Positions 16,176-24,102 of a stretch of 37,555 nt of DNA are shown piece after piece. Where the stretch lies: NCBI GenBank assembly GCA_030727405.1, contig JANRBR010000005.1, forward strand, positions 1-37,555. Reading direction: 5' to 3'. The first letter of the stretch is position 1, and every line of letters starts with the position of its first letter. Under the pieces are notes generated by a model that made no database searches, was not told where the DNA came from, and saw nothing but the letters and a program-made list of their open reading frames with translations. This DNA comes from Crocinitomicaceae bacterium. GTDB lineage: Bacteria; Bacteroidota; Bacteroidia; Flavobacteriales_D; Crocinitomicaceae. The translations under genes and the position numbers were made by a program.

Positions 16176-16183
16176 TATTTTTG
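16176..16183 (+). promoter_or_regulatory. possible -7 element of the VWA operon
   Basis: TATTTTTG ends five bases before the ATG at 16189. No -33 TTG is seen at a usual distance. The divergent interval 16088-16188 shows only this and a weak minus-strand match (TAAATTCG) for the thiolase. Confidence 0.35.
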
Positions 16184-16188
16184 AGGCA

Positions 16189-18267
16189 ATGCATTTACTC
16201 ACTGATTTTTCGCCTTGGTGGTTGGTCCCTGCCGGACTTCTTTCGCTTGCGTTAACCTATTTTTATTATAGGAATGTCAGTTGGATGAATGAACTTTCAT
16301 CATGGAAGAAATACCTCATTAAATCCATGCGTTTTAGTTCGCTGTTTCTAATGGCCATCTTGCTATTAGGAATCGTGTTTGAAGCCACGCATTTTCGAGA
16401 TGAAAAACCCATTTTCATCACCTTGGTTGACAATTCATCCTCGATGAAGAATTACAAGGACAGTGCATCCATCGATAAAACATTAGCCAAATACCGAAAA
16501 GAATTAAAAGAGCGCTACGCCGATCAATTTGAGCTTATTGAATGGACGATCGGAAGTGAACAAGGCTCGAAACCTGTTCAATTCAACGAAAAAAGCACCA
16601 ACCTTGAAAAAGGATTCGAAGCCATTAATGCCCAATTTTACAATCGAAATGTCGGAGGCATAGCACTCATCTCTGATGGAAATTACAACGTTGGTTCCAA
16701 TCCAAGTTATGCTGCAGAGAAGCTCAATTTAACACCTGTTTTTACTTTGTCCGTTGGAGACACGACCCCAAAACGAGATCATTACATTAAAAATGTTTCT
16801 GCCAATGATTTGGCTTACCTAAACAATGAATTTCCGGTTGAAATCGATCTGGAATCCTTCAAGTATGGTGGGAAAAGCACCACAGTGAGCATTTTACACA
16901 ATGGCAAAACCGTGGCTAGTCAAAACATCACATACGGCAACCAAAGGAAAGACTTCAAACAAGTAAATTTTCAACTGAAAGCCGATAAAGTAGGCATCCA
17001 AACGTATACAGCAGTCATCACCAATCTTACAGGCGAATATTCACTGAAAAACAACCGACGAAATTTTTACATCGAAGTAGTCGATGCTCGCAGCAAAATT
17101 CTCTTGATTTCCGCTGCACCCCACCCTGACATGAGTGCATTTAAAGATGTCTTAGAGCGCAATGAAAATTATGAAGTTCAAAGCATTCTACTAAAAGATT
17201 GGGATCAAAATATGAATAAAGTTGACTTGGTGATTTGGCATGAACCAGGGATTCAATTAGATCCTTCTCAAAACCAACGTTTGACATCCGCTGGCATACC
17301 AATTCTCTACATTCTTGGACAGCAAACAAGCGCTGCGGATATCGCCAAATTGAACATAGGACTAAAATCGAATGGTACTGGTCAAACAGAAGAGTTGGAA
17401 CCAACCTTCAATAACGGATTCAATTCGTTTGAATTAAGTGAAGCATGTAAATCTTCCATTGATTTTCTCCCACCACTCACCGCTAAGTTTGGCGCAATCA
17501 AAGTTGACCAGAGCGCAGAAGTTCTTTTGTTTCAACGAATAGGTCAAATAAAAAAGACAGATCCCTTGGTGTTTTTCACGAAAGGATCGAAAGTGAAAAA
17601 TGGAATTATTTTTGGCGAAGGCATCTGGCGCTGGCGTTTAAATGATTTCATTCGCCACCAAAACCATGATATTTTCAATGAGTTAATCGGTAAAATCGCC
17701 AATTATTTAATGGTAAAAAACCAAGGTATGGGCTTGCGTGTTCAATTGCCAAAACGCATGAACACCGAAGAAGAACTCATTGTTACCGCTTCCTTTTACA
17801 ATGCATCGATGGAGCCGATTACCAGCCCCAAAATTGATTTCACCTTAATTTCAGAGAAAGGGAAATTATATAAATCGCAGTTTGCTGTGGCTGGAAGTGT
17901 CTATAAATTAAATCAGGGGAAACTTTCTGCAGGGAAATATACGTGGAAAGCAAGCACCACTTATAACGGAAAAAAATACACCAAAACGGGAGCGTTTATT
18001 GTCGAGGAAATTCAATTGGAAAAACTCGAGTCTTTTGCAAATCATACAACACTTAAACAACTTTCAAAACAATCCAATGGATCCTTCCATTCACTTGCAT
18101 CTTATAGAAAAATGCTGGATGAACTTTCGAAGCGAAACGATATAGCGACGGTTACTTTCGAAGACCATACTTTTGATGATTTATTGGATTACCTGTGGGT
18201 TTTCGGACTTTTGTTTGTGTTATTAGCTGGGGAATGGTTTCTTAGAAGGTATTTTGGTTCTTATTAA
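16189..18267 (+). CDS. membrane protein with von Willebrand factor A-like domain
   Basis: A 692-residue protein with two N-terminal membrane helices (about 9-27 and 47-66), a large extracytoplasmic region and a C-terminal helix (about 668-684). After the second helix, LVDNSSSM (80-86) gives a metal-ion-dependent adhesion site (Asp81, Ser83, Ser85), and GGIALISDGNYN supplies a later VWA element. A beta-rich middle follows, then a segment resembling a class I amidotransferase-like fold (KILLISAAPHPDM, LVIWHEPG). This architecture recurs in Bacteroidota genomes but is functionally uncharacterised as far as I know. It heads a closely spaced run of four plus-strand genes. Confidence 0.82.
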   Translation: MHLLTDFSPWWLVPAGLLSLALTYFYYRNVSWMNELSSWKKYLIKSMRFSSLFLMAILLLGIVFEATHFRDEKPIFITLVDNSSSMKNYKDSASIDKTLAKYRKELKERYADQFELIEWTIGSEQGSKPVQFNEKSTNLEKGFEAINAQFYNRNVGGIALISDGNYNVGSNPSYAAEKLNLTPVFTLSVGDTTPKRDHYIKNVSANDLAYLNNEFPVEIDLESFKYGGKSTTVSILHNGKTVASQNITYGNQRKDFKQVNFQLKADKVGIQTYTAVITNLTGEYSLKNNRRNFYIEVVDARSKILLISAAPHPDMSAFKDVLERNENYEVQSILLKDWDQNMNKVDLVIWHEPGIQLDPSQNQRLTSAGIPILYILGQQTSAADIAKLNIGLKSNGTGQTEELEPTFNNGFNSFELSEACKSSIDFLPPLTAKFGAIKVDQSAEVLLFQRIGQIKKTDPLVFFTKGSKVKNGIIFGEGIWRWRLNDFIRHQNHDIFNELIGKIANYLMVKNQGMGLRVQLPKRMNTEEELIVTASFYNASMEPITSPKIDFTLISEKGKLYKSQFAVAGSVYKLNQGKLSAGKYTWKASTTYNGKKYTKTGAFIVEEIQLEKLESFANHTTLKQLSKQSNGSFHSLASYRKMLDELSKRNDIATVTFEDHTFDDLLDYLWVFGLLFVLLAGEWFLRRYFGSY

Positions 18268-18276
18268 TCGATTGAA

Positions 18277-18864
18277 ATGAAACAATTTCTTTACCTCCTG
18301 TTGTTTATTTTCCCATTGACCGCATGCACACAGCAATACCGCGATGGCGACATTATTTTCCAATCTTCACCTTCTCGACAGAGTGCCGCAATCGAAGAGG
18401 CTACCCAATCACCTTACTCCCATTGTGGAATTATCTTCTACGAAAACAATGTGGCCTATGTTTACGAGGCTGTTCAACCGGTTGGAAAGCGCCGTTTGGA
18501 TGAGTGGATTGAAAGCGGAGTAAATGCTGAATTTGTAGTAAAACGTCTAGACACAGTTCAATTAACCGAGAACAAAATAAAAGCCTTAAAAAGCTATGCT
18601 ATTGAACAATTCGGTAAAAACTACGATGGTAAATTTAATTGGTCAGATAAAGAAATGTACTGCTCTGAATTAGTATACAAATGTTACTGGAATGCTTGTC
18701 AGATTAAATTGGCTACACCTAGACCACTTAGAGAATTTAACATCGATGGACCCATTGTCCGTAAAATCATGAAAGAACGATATGGAAATGACATTCCTTA
18801 CGATGAACCCATGATTTCTCCAGATCAACTCGTAAATTCAAGACTATTGATTACGGTCAACTAA
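18277..18864 (+). CDS. YiiX/YebB-like permuted papain-fold lipoprotein
   Basis: A 195-residue lipoprotein: signal peptide with lipobox LTAC (Cys17), then a circularly permuted NlpC/P60-papain domain. The catalytic pair is His49 in SPYSHCGII and Cys129 in MYCSELVYKCY, the order expected of YiiX/YaeF-type enzymes in which His precedes Cys. The substrate could be a peptide or amide bond in the cell wall, or a lipid-linked amide; it cannot be decided here. It is nine bases downstream of the VWA gene and 21 bases upstream of the acetyltransferase, suggesting one transcript. Confidence 0.85.
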   Translation: MKQFLYLLLFIFPLTACTQQYRDGDIIFQSSPSRQSAAIEEATQSPYSHCGIIFYENNVAYVYEAVQPVGKRRLDEWIESGVNAEFVVKRLDTVQLTENKIKALKSYAIEQFGKNYDGKFNWSDKEMYCSELVYKCYWNACQIKLATPRPLREFNIDGPIVRKIMKERYGNDIPYDEPMISPDQLVNSRLLITVN

Positions 18865-18885
18865 AAAAAGCGCTAATTTTAAGCC

Positions 18886-19344
18886 ATGAATTTAAATTTC
18901 CAATGCAAACACTTTAATGAGCTCAGTGTCGTTGAGTTTCATGACATCGTAGCGGTACGACTCAAAACCTTCGTTGTAGAGCAAAATTGCATATACCAAG
19001 ACCTTGATGGAAAAGACAAAAAATGCTACCATTTAATTTGTCGCGACGGCATGGGGAACATCGTTGCTACAGCTAGGATTTTGCCTCCTGGCATATCTTA
19101 TGGAGAAGTTTCCATTGGACGCGTTGTGTTACAAGAGGAACTTCGTGGAAATGGACAAGGACACGAATTAATGAACAAATGCATGGCCTTTTGTGAGAAA
19201 GAGTTTGGACGTGTTCCCATTCGTATTTCCGCTCAAAAGCACTTGGAACGATTTTACAATGCGCACCTGTTTTTTTCCATTGGAAAAGAATACGAAGAGG
19301 ATGGCATTCCTCACGTTGAAATGTTATATACACCACTTAATTAA
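18886..19344 (+). CDS. ElaA-like GNAT N-acetyltransferase
   Basis: A 152-residue acetyl-CoA-dependent acyltransferase. The N-terminal RLKTFVVEQNCIYQDLDGKD and the ARILPPG segment are typical of the ElaA subgroup. The acetyl-CoA pyrophosphate loop follows the R-x-x-G-x-G pattern (Arg87, Gly90, Gly92 in LRGNGQG). The substrate of ElaA is not established. It is probably cytoplasmic, unlike its neighbours in this gene run. The next gene begins five bases after its stop. Confidence 0.9.
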   Translation: MNLNFQCKHFNELSVVEFHDIVAVRLKTFVVEQNCIYQDLDGKDKKCYHLICRDGMGNIVATARILPPGISYGEVSIGRVVLQEELRGNGQGHELMNKCMAFCEKEFGRVPIRISAQKHLERFYNAHLFFSIGKEYEEDGIPHVEMLYTPLN

Positions 19345-19349
19345 TCCAC

Positions 19350-21386
19350 ATGTTACACAAAAGTTTACTAGCCGTAACCGGCTTAGCCCTCATTACATCT
19401 TGTGCAAAAAAGGAAGTTCCTTTATCAGGAAGTAATTTTTCCACCATTAGTGTGGATTATATGGACAAAACCATTCAACCAGAAGATGATTTCTTTTTGT
19501 TTGCCAATGGAAATTGGATCAACACAAATGAAATTCCAGCATCCGAATCACGTTGGGGCAGTTTTAATGAGTTGGATCAAGAAAACAAAAAGAAACTTAC
19601 AAGCATCTTAGAAGAAGCAAAAGCCAATCAAGGAGAAAAAGGTTCGCAAAATCAATTACTTGGAGCCTATTACGCTTCGTTTATTGACATGGAAAAACGT
19701 AACCAACGAGGTCTTTCTGGAATACAACAAGAGTTAAACCGCATTGATTCCATGAATCGGAAGGATTTTATTGTTCAAATGATCGCTGCAAATCACAAGG
19801 ATGGAATTGGAAGTGCTTTTAGTTTTGGCGTTGGACAAGATATGAAAAACGTCAGCATGAATGCCGCTTACATGGGGCAAGGCGGATTGGGGTTACCAAA
19901 TAAGGATTATTACCTATCTGAGAATAAAAAAGATTTATTAAATGCGTACAAAGTTCACATCGCTAAATCGTTTATTCTCCTAGGTCAAGGAAACGAACAA
20001 GCGCAAAAAACGAGTGAAGAAATTATCGAACTTGAAAAAAAGTTAGCCGTAGCAATGATGAGTCCTGCAGAAATGCGCATACCTGAAAAGACCTACAACA
20101 AACAAAGTTTAAAAGAAACAATGGCCTTGATGGGGACATTCGATTTGCGAAATTATTTCAATGCCGTTGGTTGTCAAACACCTGACACCATTATCGTAGG
20201 CAATCCAAAATATTTGAGAAATTTCGCAAAAGTACTCGAATCAGAATCCTTGCAAGCATGGAAAAATTACCTAAAATGGACGATCGTGAATCACTATGCA
20301 GGTAATTTAAATGAGCAATTCGTTGCCTTGAATTTTGATTTTTATGGCACAAAATTAAGCGGTAAAAAAATTCAAAAACCAATGAATGAAAAAGCCATTG
20401 ATGAAATTACCAACATTGAAATTGGAGAATTACTCGGCAAGGCTTTTGTAGAAAAACATTTTTCTACAGCAGCTCAAGCGCGCGTCAATGAAATGGTCGA
20501 CAATTTATTAGCCGTTTTTAGGGAACGAATCAAAGAACTGGATTGGATGTCTGATGCAACAAAATCGGAAGCCTTAAATAAATTATCCTCCATCGGAAGA
20601 AAATTGGGCTTTCCAGATAAATGGGAAAATTATTCAAGCCTGAATTTTTCTGCAGATAACTATTTGTCAAATGTGAAGGAAATGAATCGATTCAGTGTGC
20701 GCAAAAACTTCGATGACCTTAAAAAACCTGTTGACAAAGACAAATGGGGAATGCCAGCTCACATGGTGAACGCCTATTATCATCCTTTGTTAAACGAAAT
20801 CGCCTTCCCAGCTGGAATCATGCAAGCTCCTTTCTTCGATGAAAAAGCTGAAGATGCCGTAAACTATGGAAGAATTGGCATGGTGATCGGACATGAATTC
20901 ACGCATGGATTTGATGACATGGGATCGAAATTTGCGGCAGATGGCTCCTTTAAAAATTGGTGGACCGAAGAAGATTTGGCCCTGTTTGCAGAGAAAACAA
21001 AATTACTTGGGGAAACATTTGCAGCATTCTGCCCGATGGAAGGACAATGCGTGAATCCTGATTTGACAATGGGAGAAAACATTGCCGATTTAGGCGGATT
21101 AACCATGGCTTTTTATGCATACAAACGAACGGCTGAATACAAAGCGAATGAAGTACGTGAGGGATATACGCCCGCTCAGCGTTTCTTTATTTCCTATGCA
21201 CAACTTTGGAAGATTAAATACACCGACGAGGAAATGAAAAACCGAATCGCTAATGATCCTCATTCACCTGGAATGTACCGCGTAAATGGACCATTAAAAA
21301 ATTGCCCTGAGTTCTTTGAGGCGTTTGACGTTAAAGAAGGACGTGTGATGAGAAATGAGGTAAAGAAAGTTGCTAGAATCTGGTAA
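19350..21386 (+). CDS. M13-family zinc metallopeptidase (neprilysin/PepO-like) lipoprotein
   Basis: A 678-residue endopeptidase. The signal peptide ends in lipobox ITSC (Cys18), anchoring it in the envelope. The zinc site HEFTH is at 515-519, with the third ligand in GENIADLGG (Glu576, then Asp580). The substrate-binding segment NAYYHPLLNEIAFPAGIMQ and the C-terminal PEFFEAFDVKEG...ARIW are classic M13 features, and the length is normal. It presumably cleaves oligopeptides outside the inner membrane. It is the last gene of the 16189-21386 run and is followed by a strong terminator. Confidence 0.96.
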   Translation: MLHKSLLAVTGLALITSCAKKEVPLSGSNFSTISVDYMDKTIQPEDDFFLFANGNWINTNEIPASESRWGSFNELDQENKKKLTSILEEAKANQGEKGSQNQLLGAYYASFIDMEKRNQRGLSGIQQELNRIDSMNRKDFIVQMIAANHKDGIGSAFSFGVGQDMKNVSMNAAYMGQGGLGLPNKDYYLSENKKDLLNAYKVHIAKSFILLGQGNEQAQKTSEEIIELEKKLAVAMMSPAEMRIPEKTYNKQSLKETMALMGTFDLRNYFNAVGCQTPDTIIVGNPKYLRNFAKVLESESLQAWKNYLKWTIVNHYAGNLNEQFVALNFDFYGTKLSGKKIQKPMNEKAIDEITNIEIGELLGKAFVEKHFSTAAQARVNEMVDNLLAVFRERIKELDWMSDATKSEALNKLSSIGRKLGFPDKWENYSSLNFSADNYLSNVKEMNRFSVRKNFDDLKKPVDKDKWGMPAHMVNAYYHPLLNEIAFPAGIMQAPFFDEKAEDAVNYGRIGMVIGHEFTHGFDDMGSKFAADGSFKNWWTEEDLALFAEKTKLLGETFAAFCPMEGQCVNPDLTMGENIADLGGLTMAFYAYKRTAEYKANEVREGYTPAQRFFISYAQLWKIKYTDEEMKNRIANDPHSPGMYRVNGPLKNCPEFFEAFDVKEGRVMRNEVKKVARIW

Positions 21387-21400
21387 TATTAAAACGATCA

Positions 21401-21439
21401 CATAAAAAAGGGACTCAAAATTGAGTCCCTTTTTTTATG
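21401..21439. terminator. bidirectional intrinsic terminator
   Basis: A near-perfect palindrome: arms 21402-21418 and 21421-21438 around a two-base centre, core GGGACTCAA/TTGAGTCCC flanked by A and T runs. It serves the M13 gene on the plus strand and the HisS-lipoprotein unit on the minus strand. Confidence 0.92.
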
Positions 21440-21457
21440 TCCTTTGATTGTATTTAC

Positions 21458-21745
21458 TTAATCAAACTTAAAGTTTTTTATGGCGCAATCCATGAGAATC
21501 CCCAGACGGTCTCCTTCGTTTAAGCGTTTTGCCGCTTCGTAATTATCGTAGTTTTTTTCTAAACTATCGACGTAACAGTCAAAACACAAATCTTTCTGGG
21601 AACCAACCGTTTCGATGGCACTTGAATAGGTTTTCACATCTTTCATTGCCTCTTCCCGATCTGCTTCATTCCATTTCCCTTTTTCACTTGCCGCACCACA
21701 TGCAAACAAACTTAGCGACGTTAAAATAATAAAAACTAGTTTCAT
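21458..21745 (-). CDS. small cysteine-containing lipoprotein, paralogue of the one at 35817
   Basis: A 95-residue lipoprotein with lipobox SLFAC (Cys16) and a mature domain beginning KGKWNEADRE. Three further cysteines (54, 57, 87) could form a disulfide after export. The plan W-x-E-x-D, DC, about 30 residues, Cys matches the protein encoded at 35817-36110. Function is unknown; related small lipoproteins with a W[ST]xxD motif and C-terminal cysteines are, to my recollection, frequent in Bacteroidota. Its start overlaps the hisS stop by four bases (ATGA), so it appears to be translated from the hisS mRNA. Confidence 0.82.
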   Translation of the reverse strand: MKLVFIILTSLSLFACGAASEKGKWNEADREEAMKDVKTYSSAIETVGSQKDLCFDCYVDSLEKNYDNYEAAKRLNEGDRLGILMDCAIKNFKFD

Positions 21746-23115
21746 AACTCAGTAATTTTAGTGTTAAACGCTTTGTAATCAATAACTTCCTGTTCGCCTG
21801 TAGACATGTTTTTCAATATCAAGGTTTCAGACTTCAATTCTTCCTCTCCCAACAAGACGACGTATTGAACAGCGCGATCATTGGCATATTTCATTTGTTT
21901 CTGAATTTTCGCTCCACTTGGATAAACTTCACAATCGATGTTGTTCTCCCTCAGGGATCTAGCAAGCGTTAAACATTTTGCTACTTCCGCTTCACCAAAA
22001 TGAAGGAAGAGTACCTTTAATCCTTTTGTGACAGACGATGGGAACAAATCAAGTTCCGTCATGACATCGTAAATGCGATCCGCACCAAATGAAATCCCTA
22101 CACCGGACAATCCTTTCAAACCAAACAAGCCCGTAAGGTCATCGTATCGTCCACCACCGCAAATAGAACCCATGTTCACGTTATTTGCTTTCACTTCAAA
22201 AATGGCACCTGTGTAATAATTCAATCCACGCGCTAATGTCAAGTCAAACTCTAAGTCAGCACGCTTAAGTCCCATATTATCAATGTTATTGATGACATAT
22301 TCTAATTCTTCGATTCCTTTCATACCAACTTCAGATTGCGCTAAATAAGTACGCATTAATTGAAGTTTTTCAAGGTTTGAGCCAGAAAATTGAAAAAGCG
22401 GCTTGATTTTCTCAATGGCAGTGGAACTTAATCCTTTTTGCTCCAATTCATTCAGAACACCTTCCTCACCTATTTTATCCAATTTATCAATGGCTACGGT
22501 CATTTCTACAATGCGATCAGACTCGCCACAAACTTCAGCAATTCCACTTAGAATCTTGCGGTTATTTATTTTGATGGTAAAAGATGGAATGTTCAAATGT
22601 GTTAAAACATCATCAAATATTTGTACGAATTCCACTTCACATAACAAGGAGTCAGAACCAACAACATCTGCATCACACTGAAAAAATTCTTGATACCTCC
22701 CGTGTTGAGGACGATCTGCCCTCCAAACAGGTTGAATTTGATAGCGTTTGAAAGGAAAATTAAGTTCATTTTGATGCTGTACCACGAAACGAGCAAAAGG
22801 AACGGTTAAGTCATAACGAAGTGCTTTTTCCGCCAAGGATGAAGCGAATTTCGGTAAATTATCTGCGGCAAGCGCTTCTAAATCAGCCTTCCGCATTTTT
22901 TCACCCGAATTTAATATCCGAAAAATCAAACGATCACCTTCGTCACCGTATTTCCCCATAAGCGTTGAAGAAAGCTCAAAACTCGGGGTTTCAATGGGAG
23001 CAAAACCATAGCGTTTGAATACCGTTTTAATGGATTCAAATAAATAGCTACGCTTCGCGACTTCGTTTGGTAAAAAATCCCGGGTCCCTTTGGGTATTGC
23101 TGGTTTTTGAGCCAT
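21742..23115 (-). CDS. hisS: histidyl-tRNA synthetase
   Basis: A 457-residue class II aminoacyl-tRNA synthetase that charges tRNA-His. Visible features are the N-terminal KGTRDFLP, the motif 2 region (QPVWRADRPQHGRYQEFFQCDADVVG), the histidine-specific LARGLNYYTG, the GGGRYDDL glycine-rich stretch, motif 3 (GVGISFGADRI), and a C-terminal anticodon-binding domain. Length is normal. It is first in a two-gene unit with the small lipoprotein. The upstream interval 23116-23334 is a divergent promoter region in which I see only a small hairpin. Confidence 0.97.
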   Translation of the reverse strand: MAQKPAIPKGTRDFLPNEVAKRSYLFESIKTVFKRYGFAPIETPSFELSSTLMGKYGDEGDRLIFRILNSGEKMRKADLEALAADNLPKFASSLAEKALRYDLTVPFARFVVQHQNELNFPFKRYQIQPVWRADRPQHGRYQEFFQCDADVVGSDSLLCEVEFVQIFDDVLTHLNIPSFTIKINNRKILSGIAEVCGESDRIVEMTVAIDKLDKIGEEGVLNELEQKGLSSTAIEKIKPLFQFSGSNLEKLQLMRTYLAQSEVGMKGIEELEYVINNIDNMGLKRADLEFDLTLARGLNYYTGAIFEVKANNVNMGSICGGGRYDDLTGLFGLKGLSGVGISFGADRIYDVMTELDLFPSSVTKGLKVLFLHFGEAEVAKCLTLARSLRENNIDCEVYPSGAKIQKQMKYANDRAVQYVVLLGEEELKSETLILKNMSTGEQEVIDYKAFNTKITEL

Positions 23116-23254
23116 ATGTATTTTCTAAGGTAATTTTAATCGAACATTTGAAATAAACAGAGTACACCAATGGTTTTGAACCCTATTAAGACAACTTTCC
23201 GAATTCAAAGTTAATTCCTTTAATTGATTTATGCATAATCCGCGACAAGTGTCC

Positions 23255-23271
23255 TTCCATTTTGAATGGAA
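23255..23271. repeat. small perfect hairpin in the hisS-yqgE intergenic region
   Basis: TTCCATT and AATGGAA flank a three-base TTG loop. No T run follows, so it is not an intrinsic terminator. It could be an operator or a transcript structure. The rest of 23116-23334 holds nothing recognisable beyond a weak TAAGTTCG -7 match before the yqgE start. Confidence 0.35.
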
Positions 23272-23334
23272 ATTATTTCCAATAAAGGCCCAAAATTTAG
23301 TCAATAATTATGTAAGTTCGTTCTTGATTATCAT

Positions 23335-23916
23335 ATGAAAATAAAAGCATCCATCGATTTTTCCAATGACATCCCACCATCGAAGGGATGCATGCTGTTA
23401 TCTGAACCTTTTCTAGACGATCCGAATTTCGGTCGCTCGACCATTCTAATGTGTGAACATTCAGCGGAAGAATCATTTGGTTTTGTTCTAAACAATCCAT
23501 TCAGTGTTCAATTAAATGACTTGATTGATGTAGCACCAAAATCAATCCCAGTATACATTGGTGGTCCGGTTGCTCAAAACAGCTTGTTTTACTTGCATAC
23601 ATTTCAAGGCATTGATTCGAGCGAAGAAATCATCCCAGGTCTATATTTTGGAGGAGATTTAAGCGAGTTATTCTCCTTGATAGAAGCAGACATCACCCTA
23701 TCGAATAAAGCACGATTTTTTGTAGGATATTCCGGTTGGAGTTTAGGTCAATTAGAACAAGAAGTAAGCGAGAGGGCATGGATTTGCGTCAATAATATTC
23801 CCCTTGAAACCTTGTTATCTGAGCCGGTTTCCGATTTGTGGCGAAAATGCTTGACTTTACAGGGAAAACAATTTCAAACCTTCGCCATTTTTCCTAAAAA
23901 TCCACAGGACAATTGA
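23335..23916 (+). CDS. YqgE/AlgH family protein (UPF0301)
   Basis: A 193-residue protein of the YqgE/AlgH family: PNFGRSTILMCEHS, SFGFVLNNP, the VYIGGPV motif and RFFVGYSGWSLGQLEQE are diagnostic. The family is widespread and structurally known, but its molecular role is unclear. In Pseudomonas, AlgH affects alginate production. The length is normal and no signal peptide is present, implying a cytoplasmic protein. The gene precedes rpsA, but the strong rpsA promoter suggests separate expression. Confidence 0.94.
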   Translation: MKIKASIDFSNDIPPSKGCMLLSEPFLDDPNFGRSTILMCEHSAEESFGFVLNNPFSVQLNDLIDVAPKSIPVYIGGPVAQNSLFYLHTFQGIDSSEEIIPGLYFGGDLSELFSLIEADITLSNKARFFVGYSGWSLGQLEQEVSERAWICVNNIPLETLLSEPVSDLWRKCLTLQGKQFQTFAIFPKNPQDN

Positions 23917-23975
23917 TCGAATACTTCGCGTTTTTAGATTGAAATGAAAAACTTTGATGATTAGCCAAATAAACC

Positions 23976-24005
23976 TTGATTTTAAAGGATTTATTCCTAT
24001 CTTTG
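23976..24005 (+). promoter_or_regulatory. promoter of rpsA
   Basis: TTG (23976-23978), a 19-nt spacer and TATCTTTG (23998-24005), the clearest promoter in the window. Its predicted start, about 24009, leaves a leader of about 94 nt before the ATG at 24103. Confidence 0.82.
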
Positions 24006-24008
24006 CAC

Positions 24009-24102
24009 CCTCAAAAGAGAAAGTTGTGCCCTGTTCACAACGATTCATATGTTTCATCCTTTCGGGAATTCAGGGAATCCGAAATACAAATTATTAAGCC
24101 AC
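24009..24102 (+). promoter_or_regulatory. structured 5' leader of rpsA, candidate autoregulatory RNA
   Basis: Two hairpins can be drawn: GTTGTG/CACAAC (24023-24028 with 24036-24041, 7-nt loop), and TTCGG plus ATTC pairing with GAAT plus CCGAA (24061-24083, two-base bulge, AGG loop), which ends 19 bases before the start. Other ribosomal-protein genes in the window cannot be compared, because there are none. E. coli S1 represses its own mRNA through leader structure; such control here is inference. An in-frame ATG at 24049 offers the rival explanation that part of this is coding. Confidence 0.4.

Noticed and set aside
23976..24102. Metabolite riboswitch upstream of rpsA, and FMN riboswitch upstream of ribH
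   Set aside because: No known riboswitch core is visible at either place; ribH begins eight bases after the preceding gene, and the rpsA leader fits better as a ribosomal-protein leader.
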